Shown here: one piece after another, positions 25,353-34,949 of the stretch | Position numbering within the stretch: the stretch's first letter is position 1 | Layout: each line of letters opens with the position of its first letter | Assembly: GCA_964559175.1 (NCBI GenBank) | Contig: CAZLGT010000023.1 | Location: 1-64,000, forward strand | Length of the DNA: 64,000 nt | Direction of reading: 5' to 3' | From: Mariniphaga sp964559175 | Lineage (GTDB): Bacteria; Bacteroidota; Bacteroidia; Bacteroidales; Prolixibacteraceae | Notes under the pieces: generated by a model | What the model was told of the DNA's origin: nothing | Seen by the model: only the letters and a program-made list of their open reading frames with translations | Database searches by the model: none | Translations under genes and position numbers: made by a program

Positions 25353-26390
25353 TCATTTTGCTTCTTCATCAATTGTTTCTTTAAACGCTTTAATATTTTC
25401 CGTTGAAACACCCGGTGGCATTCCTCCGCCGCATGACCAGATTACCCGGTTTTTATCGCCGAACTCCTGCACCATTTTCCGGGTTTCTTCGCGCACCTGT
25501 TCCGGTGTTCCGGCAGCGAGTACATCGCGTGGTGGCAGGTTGCCAATCAGCGCTATTTCCGGTCCGCCCAGTTCACGTATCTCTTTCATGGTATGTTCAA
25601 AGCTGAAATTGAACAGATTAACGTCCATCTCTTTCAAATAAGGAGTGGAAATTAATCCCTGTGCATCGTTGTGGAAAAAGTTCAGCTTGGAATCAAACGC
25701 ATTGAAAATACGCTTAATGTAAGGTGCTGCAAATTTTTTGCATTCATCGTCTCCAATAAAGCCCACAATATCGTCGAGCACGAGAATGCCTTCAATGGAT
25801 GGGAAAACCTCTTTCTGACGCTGCAGCCAGCCAACGGTAAACTGCGTAATGGTTTCCAGCAGTTTGTGGCTGTTTTCCGGGTCCATCATAAAACCCATCA
25901 TCAGTTCGGTGGTACCCATCAAAAACGAGGCAATATTCAGCGGACCGCGGGCAATGGCGAATTTCACTTCGTGCCCCATATCCTGAATCGGTTTTTGGTA
26001 GTTTAGCAGGCGCTGAATAATAAACGGCAGCAGTCCATCGGTTTTTGGATTTGGTACTTTCAGTTTGGCGACTTCCGAAATATCGTTGATTATTTTATTG
26101 GCATGGGGAAGGTTGTATTCATTCCAAACCATTTTGGCGCCAAATGCCGAGGGTTCGGTGCACATGCCAAATTCCGACCAGAATCCCGGCAGGAAAATGA
26201 TGTCGGGAAATGTTTCGATGGCTTTTTTATTGGTTTGAAACCAGATTTCTTCGGAAGTATAAAACTGCAGCGTGGTCACACCTGCCCAGCCTGGAATCCA
26301 GGGGCTGTCAATAATAAATCCGGTAACAGGTGATTTGGGAGTTTTTCCATGTACTGTATCAAGCAGCAATTGCCATTGTTGGTTCGTCAT
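25353..26390 (-). CDS. Uroporphyrinogen decarboxylase (URO-D) superfamily protein
   Basis: 345 residues, cytoplasmic (no signal). TIM-barrel of the URO-D/methyltransferase superfamily: FAIARGPLNIASFLMG, GILVLDDIVGFIGDDEC, FFHNDAQGLISTPYL and the C-terminal IGNLPPRDVLAAGTPEQVREE with WSCGGGMPPGVSTENI. The mid-chain HND and C-terminal GG pattern resemble the corrinoid-dependent methyltransferase branch (MtaA/CmuA-like) more than HemE. It is out of place for haem synthesis and lies among glycan genes, so a methyl-transfer role on a methylated sugar is a reasonable guess and no more. Divergent from the AraC gene by 111 bp. Confidence 0.82.
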   Translation of the reverse strand: MTNQQWQLLLDTVHGKTPKSPVTGFIIDSPWIPGWAGVTTLQFYTSEEIWFQTNKKAIETFPDIIFLPGFWSEFGMCTEPSAFGAKMVWNEYNLPHANKIINDISEVAKLKVPNPKTDGLLPFIIQRLLNYQKPIQDMGHEVKFAIARGPLNIASFLMGTTELMMGFMMDPENSHKLLETITQFTVGWLQRQKEVFPSIEGILVLDDIVGFIGDDECKKFAAPYIKRIFNAFDSKLNFFHNDAQGLISTPYLKEMDVNLFNFSFEHTMKEIRELGGPEIALIGNLPPRDVLAAGTPEQVREETRKMVQEFGDKNRVIWSCGGGMPPGVSTENIKAFKETIDEEAK

Positions 26391-26501
26391 AGTTTACAAT
26401 TTGTAGTTTAATCATTCAAATTTAACTCTTTTAGCTTTTCCTAAACAGTATTAATTTAGCAACAGTTTGTACAATTTTAACATTTTTGCTACTATTGAAC
26501 C

Positions 26502-27368
26502 ATGAAAGTAATGCAGGAGTATATCGATTTTCCGTTGCGTGAGGCAGTAAAGGTTAAATGGCGCAAGATGCCACATTTTACCTATCCCTGGCATTTTCAC
26601 AGCGAATATGAGATTTTGTATGTCATTGAGGGTACGGGCACCAGTTTTGTTGCCGATAATGTGGCACATTTTTACCCGGGTGATCTAGCACTGCTGGGAA
26701 GCAATTTGCCGCATTTTTGGCGGAGCGATGAAGCTTATCACGATATTAACAGTAAAAAAAAGATAGACTATATCGTCATTCAGTTTCCTGCCGAACTTTT
26801 TTGTGAATCCCTGTTTAGGTTTCCTGAGTTCCATGCTATCCGGGAATTGTTTGATCGCGCCTCACGCGGAATCCGTTTTTTGCCGCCATTTTCCGTCGAA
26901 GCCGGGGAGCAGGTTAAAAGCATCGCCGGGTCGGAAGGTTTTAACCGCATTGTTTTATTGCTGAAGCTTTTAAACAGCATGGCCAAAACCAGCCGGTATA
27001 AAGTGCTGGCAGGGGAGCTGTACCACCGGCAAAATCACGATTTCACCGATGACCGGTTGACCAGGGTGATGCATTACCTGAATACCAGTTACCGGCAAAA
27101 AATTGCGCTGGAGAAAGTGTCCGGAATTGCCAACCTGCATCCGGCCGCTTTTTGCAGGTATTTTAAAGAAAAAACCGGAAAATCTTTTTCAGAATATGTG
27201 AACGATATGCGCATCAGTTATGCCTGCAAACTGATAATTGAAGGTAAACTTTCGGTTTCGCAGGTGTGTTTCGAAAGCGGGTTCAATAATTTGTCCAATT
27301 TTAACCGAACTTTCAAACGGCAGACACAGATGACACCAACCGAATATTACCGGCGGTTTCATGAATGA
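26502..27368 (+). CDS. AraC-family transcriptional regulator
   Basis: 288 residues: N-terminal cupin sensor (about 10-130, with HFHSEYEILYVIEGTG and FYPGDLALLGSNLPHFW) and a C-terminal double helix-turn-helix (about 185-288, IALEKVSGIANLHPAAFCRYFKE, then VSQVCFESGFNNLSNFNRTFKR and MTPTEYYRRF). The cupin suggests a small sugar-type effector. It is divergent from the URO-D gene and upstream of the GH2 gene, so it is the best candidate regulator for this locus. A second in-frame ATG lies three codons on. Confidence 0.9.
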   Translation: MKVMQEYIDFPLREAVKVKWRKMPHFTYPWHFHSEYEILYVIEGTGTSFVADNVAHFYPGDLALLGSNLPHFWRSDEAYHDINSKKKIDYIVIQFPAELFCESLFRFPEFHAIRELFDRASRGIRFLPPFSVEAGEQVKSIAGSEGFNRIVLLLKLLNSMAKTSRYKVLAGELYHRQNHDFTDDRLTRVMHYLNTSYRQKIALEKVSGIANLHPAAFCRYFKEKTGKSFSEYVNDMRISYACKLIIEGKLSVSQVCFESGFNNLSNFNRTFKRQTQMTPTEYYRRFHE

Positions 27369-27854
27369 AGAAATTGAAAAATGGCTAAACTAAAAAATGG
27401 CCTAATTGGGAATTAGCTAAACTGATAAATTGCCAAATTGATGATGTGCAACAATCATTTTCCGAATTTTGAACTCAATCTCAGGCTATAGAAAAAATAA
27501 TTATGCTTTTTGATACAAAAAAAAAGCCACTGCAAAATTTTATGCAGTGGCTTTTCAGCGTCTTAAATACCTCTTCTTGGGTTTTTTTGATTTCTAATTC
27601 TGGGTTTGTAATGGAAAAATTTCTTTAGGTTAAATTTTCCCCATCGTATTTTTAATATTTTTTTGAACGTCTTTTGTTGTAATTCCTACACTGCAAATAT
27701 TGCCATTCCCCTTGGTTTATCTGTCATTTCAACTGCTGAAAACAGGGGGTTCATTTTGCTGATTATACTCTTCCGGTTTACTGATTGGCCATGTTGAAAA
27801 CAGGAAATTTTTTGATAGGTATTAATGGATGATAAACTATTTGCTGCATTTTTT
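27369..27854. other. Intergenic region between AraC and GH2 genes
   Basis: 486 bp without a gene. The first 60 bases contain short near-repeats (variants of AAATGGCTAAACT/AAATTGCCAAATT), which look like local slippage. A strong terminator follows at 27522-27555. The rest is AT-rich and ends at the GH2 promoter. Confidence 0.5.
27522..27555 (+). terminator. Intrinsic terminator after the AraC gene
   Basis: Perfect 13-bp stem (27522-27534 with 27543-27555), 8-base loop, A run before and T run within the right arm. Can act in both directions. Confidence 0.85.
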
Positions 27855-27862
27855 TAGCTTTG
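27855..27862 (+). promoter_or_regulatory. -7 promoter element for the GH2 gene
   Basis: TAGCTTTG matches TAnnTTTG, 27 bp before ATG 27890. It overlaps an earlier in-frame ATG at 27860, so that start is excluded. Confidence 0.5.
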
Positions 27863-27889
27863 TTACTGAATTTTTTAAAACCTGATGCC

Positions 27890-30800
27890 ATGACCCGTTC
27901 TCTTATTTTTCTGTTCTGTTTATTAATTTTAAACGGCTTTGTTCAAGCCCAGGAAGTGGAATTTCTGCCCGATGACTGGCAAAATCCTGCGGTTTTTGAA
28001 AAAGGGCAAACACCGCCCCGTGCTTTTCACATTCCTTTTTCGTCGAAACTGGCTGCACTGACCAACCGCACAGACCGGAATGAAAATTATCAGTTACTGA
28101 ACGGCCAGTGGAAATTCAAATGGGTGGAAACCCCGGATCAGATACCGGAAGACTTCTGGAATCCAAAATACGACGTTGAAGAATGGGACGAAATTAAAGT
28201 GCCATCCAACTGGCAGATGGAAGGTTTCGGCCATCCCAAATTCAGGAACATTGCCCTTACTTTTGAAAGCGATGCGCCCAATATTCCCGATTATTATAAT
28301 CCGACCGGTTGTTACAAGCGCAAATTTGAAGTTCCCAAAAGCTGGAATGATAGGGAAATTATGTTGCGGTTCGAGGGAGTAAAATCGGCGGCATACATTT
28401 GGGTGAACGGCAAACGGGTAGGTTACAATCAGGGTGGATTTGAACCGGCAGAGTTTAACATTACTCCGTTTGTAAAAAGGGGCGAAAACGATTTGGTCAT
28501 ACAGGTTTTGCGTTTTTCCGACGGTTCGTATCTCGAAAACCAGGATATGTGGAGGCTTTCGGGTATTTACCGCGATGTTAAACTGGTTGCTTATCCCAAA
28601 ACCTTCATCCACGATTACTATGTGGTGACCGATTTGGACCGGAACTACAAAGATGCCACCCTTATACTGGAAACTGTGGTGCGAAATGCGGAGAAAGACA
28701 CTTCGGCCTGTATTCTGGAATTTGATGTTTTCGATGCCGAAAATGAGTCCATTTTACGAGATGGCATTCAATCCGTGAACTTTAAGGCAGCGCCCGATTC
28801 CATTGAAAAAGTTACGATCTCAACTTTAGTTGTAAATCCCGAAAAATGGTCGGCGGAATTCCCGAATCTTTATACCCTGCTTGTTCAGCTTAAAAACCAG
28901 GATGGCGAAACACTTGAAGCTTTTACCAAAAAAATCGGGTTTCGCGAAGTGGAATACAGAAACCATATTTTTACGGTAAACGGAGTGCCGGTAAAGCTGA
29001 ATGGCGTAAACAGCCACATGCACCACCCGGAGCATGGGCAGGCTGTTCCGCTGGAAACGCTCAGGCAGGATTTGATTTTGATGAAGCAATTCAACATCAA
29101 TTGTGTACGCACATCGCATTACCCGCCAACGCCCGAATACCTCGATATGGCCGATGAACTGGGCATATATGTTGTGGATGAGGTGGGCGATGAAGCCCAT
29201 GCCAACATTCATTTGTCGGGTAACCGTGCCTGGACTGAAATGTATAAAGACCGCAGCCGCAAACTGGTTTACCGCGACCGCAATCACCCGTCGGTTATTA
29301 TGTGGAGTGCCGGCAACGAGTCGGGAAGTGGGTTCAACATAAACGAAGTGATAAAAACCGGAAAAGAAATCGACCCCGGCCGCCCGGCCTGGATGTATGG
29401 CGGAAACACGTTTTACATCCCTTTTGAAGACATCATGGGGCCCCGCTACTGGTTGCCCAACGACTATCAAAGCCTGGCAGCAGGGAAAGTGCTCCCCGAA
29501 AACGACCGCCGGGCTTCGTTTATGGATGAATACCTGGCTGCCACCGGGAACGGACTGGGCGGTATGGATGAATACTGGCAGTGGATTTGGAAATATCCGC
29601 GTTTGACCGGCGGCGCTATCTGGGACTGGATTAGCCCCGGATTAAAAACACCTCGCTGGATTTTACCCGATTCGTCGTCGTACCGTAATGACGGACAAAT
29701 TATGGGACGGCCGGTTTTCACAGAAGGGAAAAATGGGCGTGGTCTCGAATTTTCAGGGCACGACGACTGGGTAGAGTTTTACCGCGATCCGAGCCTCGAT
29801 ATTACCGGAAACCAGCTTTCCATCGGTTTTTGGGTGAAACCGTTTGAAATTCCTCAACCAAACACCTTTTTAATGAAGGGAAAATATCAGTACGGCATTC
29901 ACATGGAGAATCCGCAAATACTGGAATTTTACATTCACAGCGAAGGAAAACGGATTTCAGCAAAAACTCGGGTAAAAGACGATTTTTACGGAAACTGGCA
30001 TTACATAGCCGGCATTTACAATGGCAACAGTTTGCAGCTGTTTGTAAATAATGAACGGGTGGCCCAAACCCGGCACACCGGTGAAATCAGTTCAACACCT
30101 TTTCCGTTGTGCATCGGCCGCGAGGCCGACACACAGGATCAGGGCGAACATTCCGGGCGCATGTCGAAAATGGTGATGGATGAGGTGAAAATATATGACA
30201 AGGCGGTTTCCATAGATTTTCTGAAAAATGAGAAAAAAGGAGCAGTTTTATTGCTCGATTTTGAAGCCGATACCAAACCTGAAAATGAAGATTTTTTTGC
30301 GGTGGGACTTGGCGGACGCACTTACGGAATTATTTGGCCCGACCGCAAAATTCAGCCGGAAATTCATCAGATTAAAAAATCGGGTCAACCGGTTAAAATT
30401 GAGGCGGTTGATGTTAAAAACGGCCTTGTTGAAATTTCAAACCGCCATCATTTTAAAAATATGAATGATCTGGAAGGCATGTGGGAACTGACAGTGAACG
30501 GGGATACCATCCAGCGCGGATTTTTTCAGATTGATTATGCGCCGGGCGAGACAGTTACGGATACTATTCCATTCCGTATGCCGAGAATGGAAAGCAAATC
30601 CGAATGCCTGCTGACAGTTTCATTTTTGCTGAGGGAAGACACCAATTGGGCCAAAGCAGGCCACGAAATTGCGTGGGAACAGTTTCGGGTTCCGGCTGAA
30701 ATTTATGTGGATGAAATCCTTCCGGTAAACGAAAAGGTTTCGGCTCAGGAAAACAACCAGTTTGTGGTTGTTACCGGAAAGAATTTCCGTTACACAATGG

Positions 30801-31672
30801 ATAAAAAGACGGGAAAACTCACGTCATTGCAGTTTAACGAAAAGGAATACCTGGAAAACGGACCTGAGTTTAACGTTTGGCGGGCCCCGCTGGCCAACGA
30901 CATCGACCCTTGGGGAAGTTACATGTTTGAACAGGAGAAAATGACACCCGGCTTTGGCCGCAGCATCGATAACCAGCTGCGGACCCTGGGATTGCAGAAT
31001 CTGGTTTCCGAGGTGCATGAAATGAGGCTAAAGCAGATTACTGATAATGAGGTTGTAATTCAAATCGGCGCTTTTTCAAACAGCTCTTTAGATCCTTCGC
31101 GACGTGCTTATGAATGGATTTTTTCATCGGGTTTTGAACGAAACGAAACCTGGACTTTTAAAGCCGATGGCTCCATCGAACTGGAACAGGAAATCATTCC
31201 GCACGGACCCATGCCCGATATGCTGCAAAAAGCGGGGTTGCAGTTTCAGTTGCCCAAATCTTTCAGTAATGTGGAATGGTATGGCCGCGGGCCGTTTGAG
31301 AACTACCCCGACCGTAAAACCGGGGCAAAAGTTGGGTTGTATCGTTCCAATGTCGATGAAATGTACGAACCTTACCTTATTCCGCAGGAATACGGCAACC
31401 GCAGCGATGTGCGCTGGCTGAAAGTGCAAAATGAAGACGGTAACGGACTGTTAATTAACGGAGGTGATTTTATCAACTTCAGCCTGCACAAATATTCCAC
31501 TGACAATTTGGAGCGGGCAATGTACACTTACCAGTTGGAAGAAGCGCCTCACACCATTCTGAACGTGGATTACGAGGTTTCCGGAGTAGGTGGAACCGCC
31601 ATCCGCCAGCTGCAAAAATACCGGGTGATGCCGGGCGTGAAAAAGTATAAACTGACGATAAAACCGTATTGA
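27890..31672 (+). CDS. GH2 beta-galactosidase-like enzyme with internal LamG domain
   Basis: 1260 residues from ATG 27890, with a signal peptide (ends GFVQAQ). LacZ-like order: jelly-roll sugar-binding domain (about 40-225, with SNWQMEGFGHP and YKRKFEVP), Ig-like domain, TIM barrel with NGVNSHMHHPEHG, RTSHYPP, acid/base Glu477 in SAGNESGSG and likely nucleophile Glu547 in SFMDEYLAATGNG, then IWDWISPG. Here a LamG/concanavalin-like domain of about 200 residues (roughly 590-795) is inserted before the barrel resumes at YGIIWPDRKIQPE. The DUF4981-like domain and the large C-terminal beta-galactosidase small-chain domain (about 965-1260) follow. Likely a secreted exo-glycosidase whose LamG part helps bind the polymer. 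Confidence 0.88.
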   Translation: MTRSLIFLFCLLILNGFVQAQEVEFLPDDWQNPAVFEKGQTPPRAFHIPFSSKLAALTNRTDRNENYQLLNGQWKFKWVETPDQIPEDFWNPKYDVEEWDEIKVPSNWQMEGFGHPKFRNIALTFESDAPNIPDYYNPTGCYKRKFEVPKSWNDREIMLRFEGVKSAAYIWVNGKRVGYNQGGFEPAEFNITPFVKRGENDLVIQVLRFSDGSYLENQDMWRLSGIYRDVKLVAYPKTFIHDYYVVTDLDRNYKDATLILETVVRNAEKDTSACILEFDVFDAENESILRDGIQSVNFKAAPDSIEKVTISTLVVNPEKWSAEFPNLYTLLVQLKNQDGETLEAFTKKIGFREVEYRNHIFTVNGVPVKLNGVNSHMHHPEHGQAVPLETLRQDLILMKQFNINCVRTSHYPPTPEYLDMADELGIYVVDEVGDEAHANIHLSGNRAWTEMYKDRSRKLVYRDRNHPSVIMWSAGNESGSGFNINEVIKTGKEIDPGRPAWMYGGNTFYIPFEDIMGPRYWLPNDYQSLAAGKVLPENDRRASFMDEYLAATGNGLGGMDEYWQWIWKYPRLTGGAIWDWISPGLKTPRWILPDSSSYRNDGQIMGRPVFTEGKNGRGLEFSGHDDWVEFYRDPSLDITGNQLSIGFWVKPFEIPQPNTFLMKGKYQYGIHMENPQILEFYIHSEGKRISAKTRVKDDFYGNWHYIAGIYNGNSLQLFVNNERVAQTRHTGEISSTPFPLCIGREADTQDQGEHSGRMSKMVMDEVKIYDKAVSIDFLKNEKKGAVLLLDFEADTKPENEDFFAVGLGGRTYGIIWPDRKIQPEIHQIKKSGQPVKIEAVDVKNGLVEISNRHHFKNMNDLEGMWELTVNGDTIQRGFFQIDYAPGETVTDTIPFRMPRMESKSECLLTVSFLLREDTNWAKAGHEIAWEQFRVPAEIYVDEILPVNEKVSAQENNQFVVVTGKNFRYTMDKKTGKLTSLQFNEKEYLENGPEFNVWRAPLANDIDPWGSYMFEQEKMTPGFGRSIDNQLRTLGLQNLVSEVHEMRLKQITDNEVVIQIGAFSNSSLDPSRRAYEWIFSSGFERNETWTFKADGSIELEQEIIPHGPMPDMLQKAGLQFQLPKSFSNVEWYGRGPFENYPDRKTGAKVGLYRSNVDEMYEPYLIPQEYGNRSDVRWLKVQNEDGNGLLINGGDFINFSLHKYSTDNLERAMYTYQLEEAPHTILNVDYEVSGVGGTAIRQLQKYRVMPGVKKYKLTIKPY

Positions 31673-31736
31673 GAACAAAGGAATTAAGCGATTTTATTTT
31701 TGCCGGGCTTTTGGACTAACGTTATTCCTTGTAAAA

Positions 31737-32672
31737 TCAATATTTGTTCCGAATACTTTGTGGAATCGTTAATCCCTGGGTCTTACTGGCTTCTTCATTA
31801 ATGTAAAGCTTCAATTCGGTTATTGCTTCAATTTTTGGGGAAACGCGCCCGTTTTTTAGCAAATGAACAGCTTTAACCCCACTAAGATACCCCCATTGTT
31901 CATAATTTACCCCGAGGCCAACAGCGGCTCCTTTTTTTGCCTGGAAGGGCTCCGTTACAAACAAAGGAGTTTTGGTTTCTCCTGCAATTTTTGCAAGGGC
32001 ATTCAGTCCCAGGTTTACTGTATTGTCTGCGCCCACCACAAGCGCATCAACCCTTTTTGTGGTAAGGTATTGCCCGGCAATGAGTATATCGTTGGCCGAA
32101 GTAACCGATGTGGTAACCACCTGAACTCCCACTTTCTCAAAAGACTGGATTATTTTGTTTGCTGAATATTCAGCGTTGGGCTCTGAATTGTTAAAAGGCA
32201 ATCCCACTGTTTTTAAAGAGGGCATGCATTTCATTACCATTGAAACAAAACTTTCGGTATCGAACGGATCAAAAACCCCGTGGAGATTTTCTGGCGTCGT
32301 TTTCAGTCCCACCTGTTCGGGACTGAACGACACGGTAAATACAATGGGAATGTCGGTAATTATTTGTGCAGCGCTTACCATACATGGTGTGCCGTTGGTA
32401 ACAACCATATTTACCTTTTGCGATTTCAGTGACTGAAGCATGGAAATAATCATTGATAAGTCGCCGTTTGCATTATTATCGATGATTTTTATGTTTTCGC
32501 CATCAACAAAACCCGAATCGGTCAGAGCCCGAATAAATCCTTCTTTGGCCGAATTCAGTCCCGGATCATCGGCTATTTGCAGATATCCGATTTTTAACTC
32601 AGGTTTGCCACTATCGCAGGCAGTTATTATACACATTGAAAAGCAAAGAATCAATATTACTTTTTGGAACAT
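31737..32672 (-). CDS. ABC_sub_bind (TrpX-type) binding lipoprotein
   Basis: 311 residues with lipobox ITAC. Two-lobed periplasmic-binding fold of the ABC_sub_bind family (KIGYLQIADDPGLNSAKEGF at the start of lobe 1, MVVTNGTPCMVSAAQIITDIPIVFTV, GVFDPFDTESFVSMV, LPFNNSEPNAEYSANKI). The family includes TrpX of the streptococcal tryptophan transporter. It is the last gene of the long minus-strand run, 20 bp after the deaminase gene. With three more copies of this domain in the same run it is one of several alternative receptors for one ABC channel, or a ligand sensor. The ligand is unknown. Confidence 0.85.
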   Translation of the reverse strand: MFQKVILILCFSMCIITACDSGKPELKIGYLQIADDPGLNSAKEGFIRALTDSGFVDGENIKIIDNNANGDLSMIISMLQSLKSQKVNMVVTNGTPCMVSAAQIITDIPIVFTVSFSPEQVGLKTTPENLHGVFDPFDTESFVSMVMKCMPSLKTVGLPFNNSEPNAEYSANKIIQSFEKVGVQVVTTSVTSANDILIAGQYLTTKRVDALVVGADNTVNLGLNALAKIAGETKTPLFVTEPFQAKKGAAVGLGVNYEQWGYLSGVKAVHLLKNGRVSPKIEAITELKLYINEEASKTQGLTIPQSIRNKY

Positions 32673-32692
32673 AGCGATGTAAATTTTTGTAT

Positions 32693-33172
32693 TTAATACT
32701 GGTTTTTATCTGGTTTTTCTTTCCATTTTTTGAATATAGGCAATGCTTCCTCGCGCATCAAGCCTTCAAATTGAATTTGGCGCTGGTTCATGTCTTTTTC
32801 CAATTCTTCGTAGATAAACTGGTCGTCGAATTCAATTTCAGCCGCATCTTTTCGTGTGCAGGCGTAAAAAACTTTTTCGGGCCGTGCCCAGTAGATAGCT
32901 CCCAGGCACATGGGGCAGGGCTCGCACGAGGAATATATTGTGCATTGTTCTAATTGAAAAGAACTAAGATTCCGGCAGGCCTCCCTGATGGCTAAAATTT
33001 CGGCGTGGGCAGTGGGGTCGCTCAATGAAATTACGCTGTTATAGCCTTCGCCAATCATTTCTCCGTCTTTTACCACCACAGCTCCAAACGGGCCGCCACA
33101 GCCTTTTTCCATTCCTTTCTCAGCCAGTTGAATGGCACGAGCCATAAATTTTCGGTGTTGTTTATTCTCCAT
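32693..33172 (-). CDS. Nucleoside/guanine deaminase-like zinc enzyme
   Basis: 159 residues of the cytidine-deaminase fold. Zinc and catalytic motif HAEILAIREAC with proton-shuttle Glu, then SSCEPCPMCLGAIYWA with the two Cys ligands. The C-terminal segment (FDDQFIYEELEKD, ending KNQY) and the length fit guanine deaminase GuaD of the Bacillus type better than TadA. Converts guanine to xanthine if so. It sits 20 bp after the ABC ATPase gene inside the operon, which hints that the transporter handles a purine or other nucleobase. A 5' fragment of a second copy is at 44829-44975. Confidence 0.82.
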   Translation of the reverse strand: MENKQHRKFMARAIQLAEKGMEKGCGGPFGAVVVKDGEMIGEGYNSVISLSDPTAHAEILAIREACRNLSSFQLEQCTIYSSCEPCPMCLGAIYWARPEKVFYACTRKDAAEIEFDDQFIYEELEKDMNQRQIQFEGLMREEALPIFKKWKEKPDKNQY

Positions 33173-33192
33173 GTTTTTTGTTTTTCCTTTTT

Positions 33193-34005
33193 TTACACAT
33201 ACTGGGCTTTCAGCATTTCTGCAACAGCCGGATCGATATTGTCTTTCCGGCGGAGATCATCGAAGAGCGAAAGCAAGTCATTCACTTTCAACCGCCTCTT
33301 ATCTTCGCCTTTAAAATCGTATGCTACCTTTCCCTGGTGCATCATAATAATACGGTCGCCCAGGTTCACTGCCTGTTGCATAGAGTGAGTCACCATAAGG
33401 GTGGTGAGTTTGTCTCTGGAAATAACCTGCTGTGTAAGGTCAATTACCTTGCTGGCAGTTTTAGGGTCGAGGGCGGCGGTGTGTTCGTCCAGAAGCAATA
33501 GTTTTGGTTTAATGGCTGTTGACATGAGCAACGTTAGGGCCTGCCGTTGTCCGCCCGACAATTTGCCAATGGGGTTTTCAAGGCGGCTTTCAAGTCCCAT
33601 ATTCAATGGAGTTACCATTTTTTTGAACTCGTTCACCACATTCCCGGGCAACCCCCAGCCCAGCCCGCGCTTTTTCCCGCGTTTCAGTGCCAGTGTCAGA
33701 TTTTCCTGAATTGACATGCCGGGAGCAGTTCCGCTGAACGGATTCTGAAAAACGCGGCCGATGTACCTGGCCCGTTTGTGTTCGCTCCATTTGGTAATGT
33801 CCTCCCCGTCGAGGATAATTTTCCCCTCATCTACTAGAAAAGAACCGGCAACGGCATTCAATGCAGTCGATTTTCCTGAACCATTGGTACCCAAAATACA
33901 AACAAAGCTGCCTTCTTCAATCTCGATACTGACTCCCTGAAGCGCTTTTACTTCGTTTGCTGTTCCGGGGTTGAACGTCTTTTTTATATTTTCAATTTTA
34001 AGCAT
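33193..34005 (-). CDS. ABC transporter ATP-binding protein (TrpZ-type)
   Basis: 270 residues with a complete nucleotide-binding set: Walker A LGTNGSGKST, Q-loop FQNPFSGTA, signature LSGGQRQAL, Walker B LLLLDEHTAALDP and switch His in VTHSM. It belongs to the branch paired with ABC_sub_bind receptors. Its start overlaps the permease stop by 8 bp, so translation is coupled. All residues for ATP hydrolysis are present, so the transporter is probably active. It is the only ATPase in about 20 kb that contains receptors of five families. Confidence 0.9.
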   Translation of the reverse strand: MLKIENIKKTFNPGTANEVKALQGVSIEIEEGSFVCILGTNGSGKSTALNAVAGSFLVDEGKIILDGEDITKWSEHKRARYIGRVFQNPFSGTAPGMSIQENLTLALKRGKKRGLGWGLPGNVVNEFKKMVTPLNMGLESRLENPIGKLSGGQRQALTLLMSTAIKPKLLLLDEHTAALDPKTASKVIDLTQQVISRDKLTTLMVTHSMQQAVNLGDRIIMMHQGKVAYDFKGEDKRRLKVNDLLSLFDDLRRKDNIDPAVAEMLKAQYV

Positions 34006-34939
34006 GGACTTTTCTTTTAATGGTGAATTTCTTTTTGTTTTTCATCAGTCCGGGCAGAATGAGGGCAATAAATACAAACATGGCAGTAATGATTTTCAGG
34101 TCGTTGGGATTCAATCCCCAGCGCAGGGCAATGGCTACCAGCAGTCGGAAAAGCACTGAACCAATAACTGCCCCGGCTATGACAAAACCGAGGCTATCGT
34201 CGTTAATTATGGCTTCGCCAATGATGACACTTGCCAATCCCCAAACCATCATTCCAATGCCCATTTGTACATCGGCAAAACCCTGGTACTGGGCGAGCAT
34301 GGCGCCTGCCAGGGCAACAAATCCGTTGGAAATGGCAACGCCGGCAATAATCATGGCATTGGTATTTACCCCAAGCGCACGTATCATCTGGTCGTTGTCG
34401 CCTGTGGCGCGCATGGCCGTACCGAGGTTGGTTTTGAAAAACCACCATAGGAAAACACAGAAAACACCGATACCGATGAGGCAAAACATCAGCAGCCAGA
34501 GGTCTTTCACAGCCACCTGCCAGCCAAGTATGCTGGTGCGGGTGCCTTCACCCGACATCCATACGGAAAAGTTTTCGACCCAGGTAAACACTGTGGTTTC
34601 ATTTAACAACGGCATGTTGCTTTTTCCCATCACGTGCAGGTTAACCGAGTAGAGGGCTGTCATCACTAAAATACCAGCAAGCAGCGGATTGATTTTAAAG
34701 CGGGTATGGATAATTCCGGTAACTGCTCCGGCAGCCATACCGGCAACAAAAGCAACGGCGCTGGCTAAAAGGGGATTCATTCCGGCTACAATGAGCGAGG
34801 CTCCGGTTGCTGCTCCAAAAGTAAACGAACCTTCGGCAGTAATATCCGGAAAATTGAAAATGCGAAAACTGATAAAAAGCCCCAGCGCCAGTAGCGCCAG
34901 AATTATTCCTATGGTAACTGAACCTATTAATAGTGACAT
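33998..34939 (-). CDS. ABC transporter permease (TrpY-type)
   Basis: 313 residues, about eight to nine hydrophobic segments, starting IGSVTIGIILALLALGLFISF. It belongs to the branched-chain/monosaccharide permease superfamily used with ABC_sub_bind receptors; PDITAEGSFTFGAA near residue 33 is typical of the TrpY group. Inner membrane. It lies 10 bp after the STAS-domain gene and overlaps the ATPase gene. The substrate class (aromatic amino acids or nucleobases) is not decided by the sequence. Confidence 0.88.
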   Translation of the reverse strand: MSLLIGSVTIGIILALLALGLFISFRIFNFPDITAEGSFTFGAATGASLIVAGMNPLLASAVAFVAGMAAGAVTGIIHTRFKINPLLAGILVMTALYSVNLHVMGKSNMPLLNETTVFTWVENFSVWMSGEGTRTSILGWQVAVKDLWLLMFCLIGIGVFCVFLWWFFKTNLGTAMRATGDNDQMIRALGVNTNAMIIAGVAISNGFVALAGAMLAQYQGFADVQMGIGMMVWGLASVIIGEAIINDDSLGFVIAGAVIGSVLFRLLVAIALRWGLNPNDLKIITAMFVFIALILPGLMKNKKKFTIKRKVHA

Positions 34940-34949
34940 AATTTAAAAT

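Noticed and set aside
27369..27440. Short AAATGGCTAAACT-like repeats as regulatory iterons
   Set aside because: They are few, irregular and lie before a terminator; local slippage is enough to explain them.
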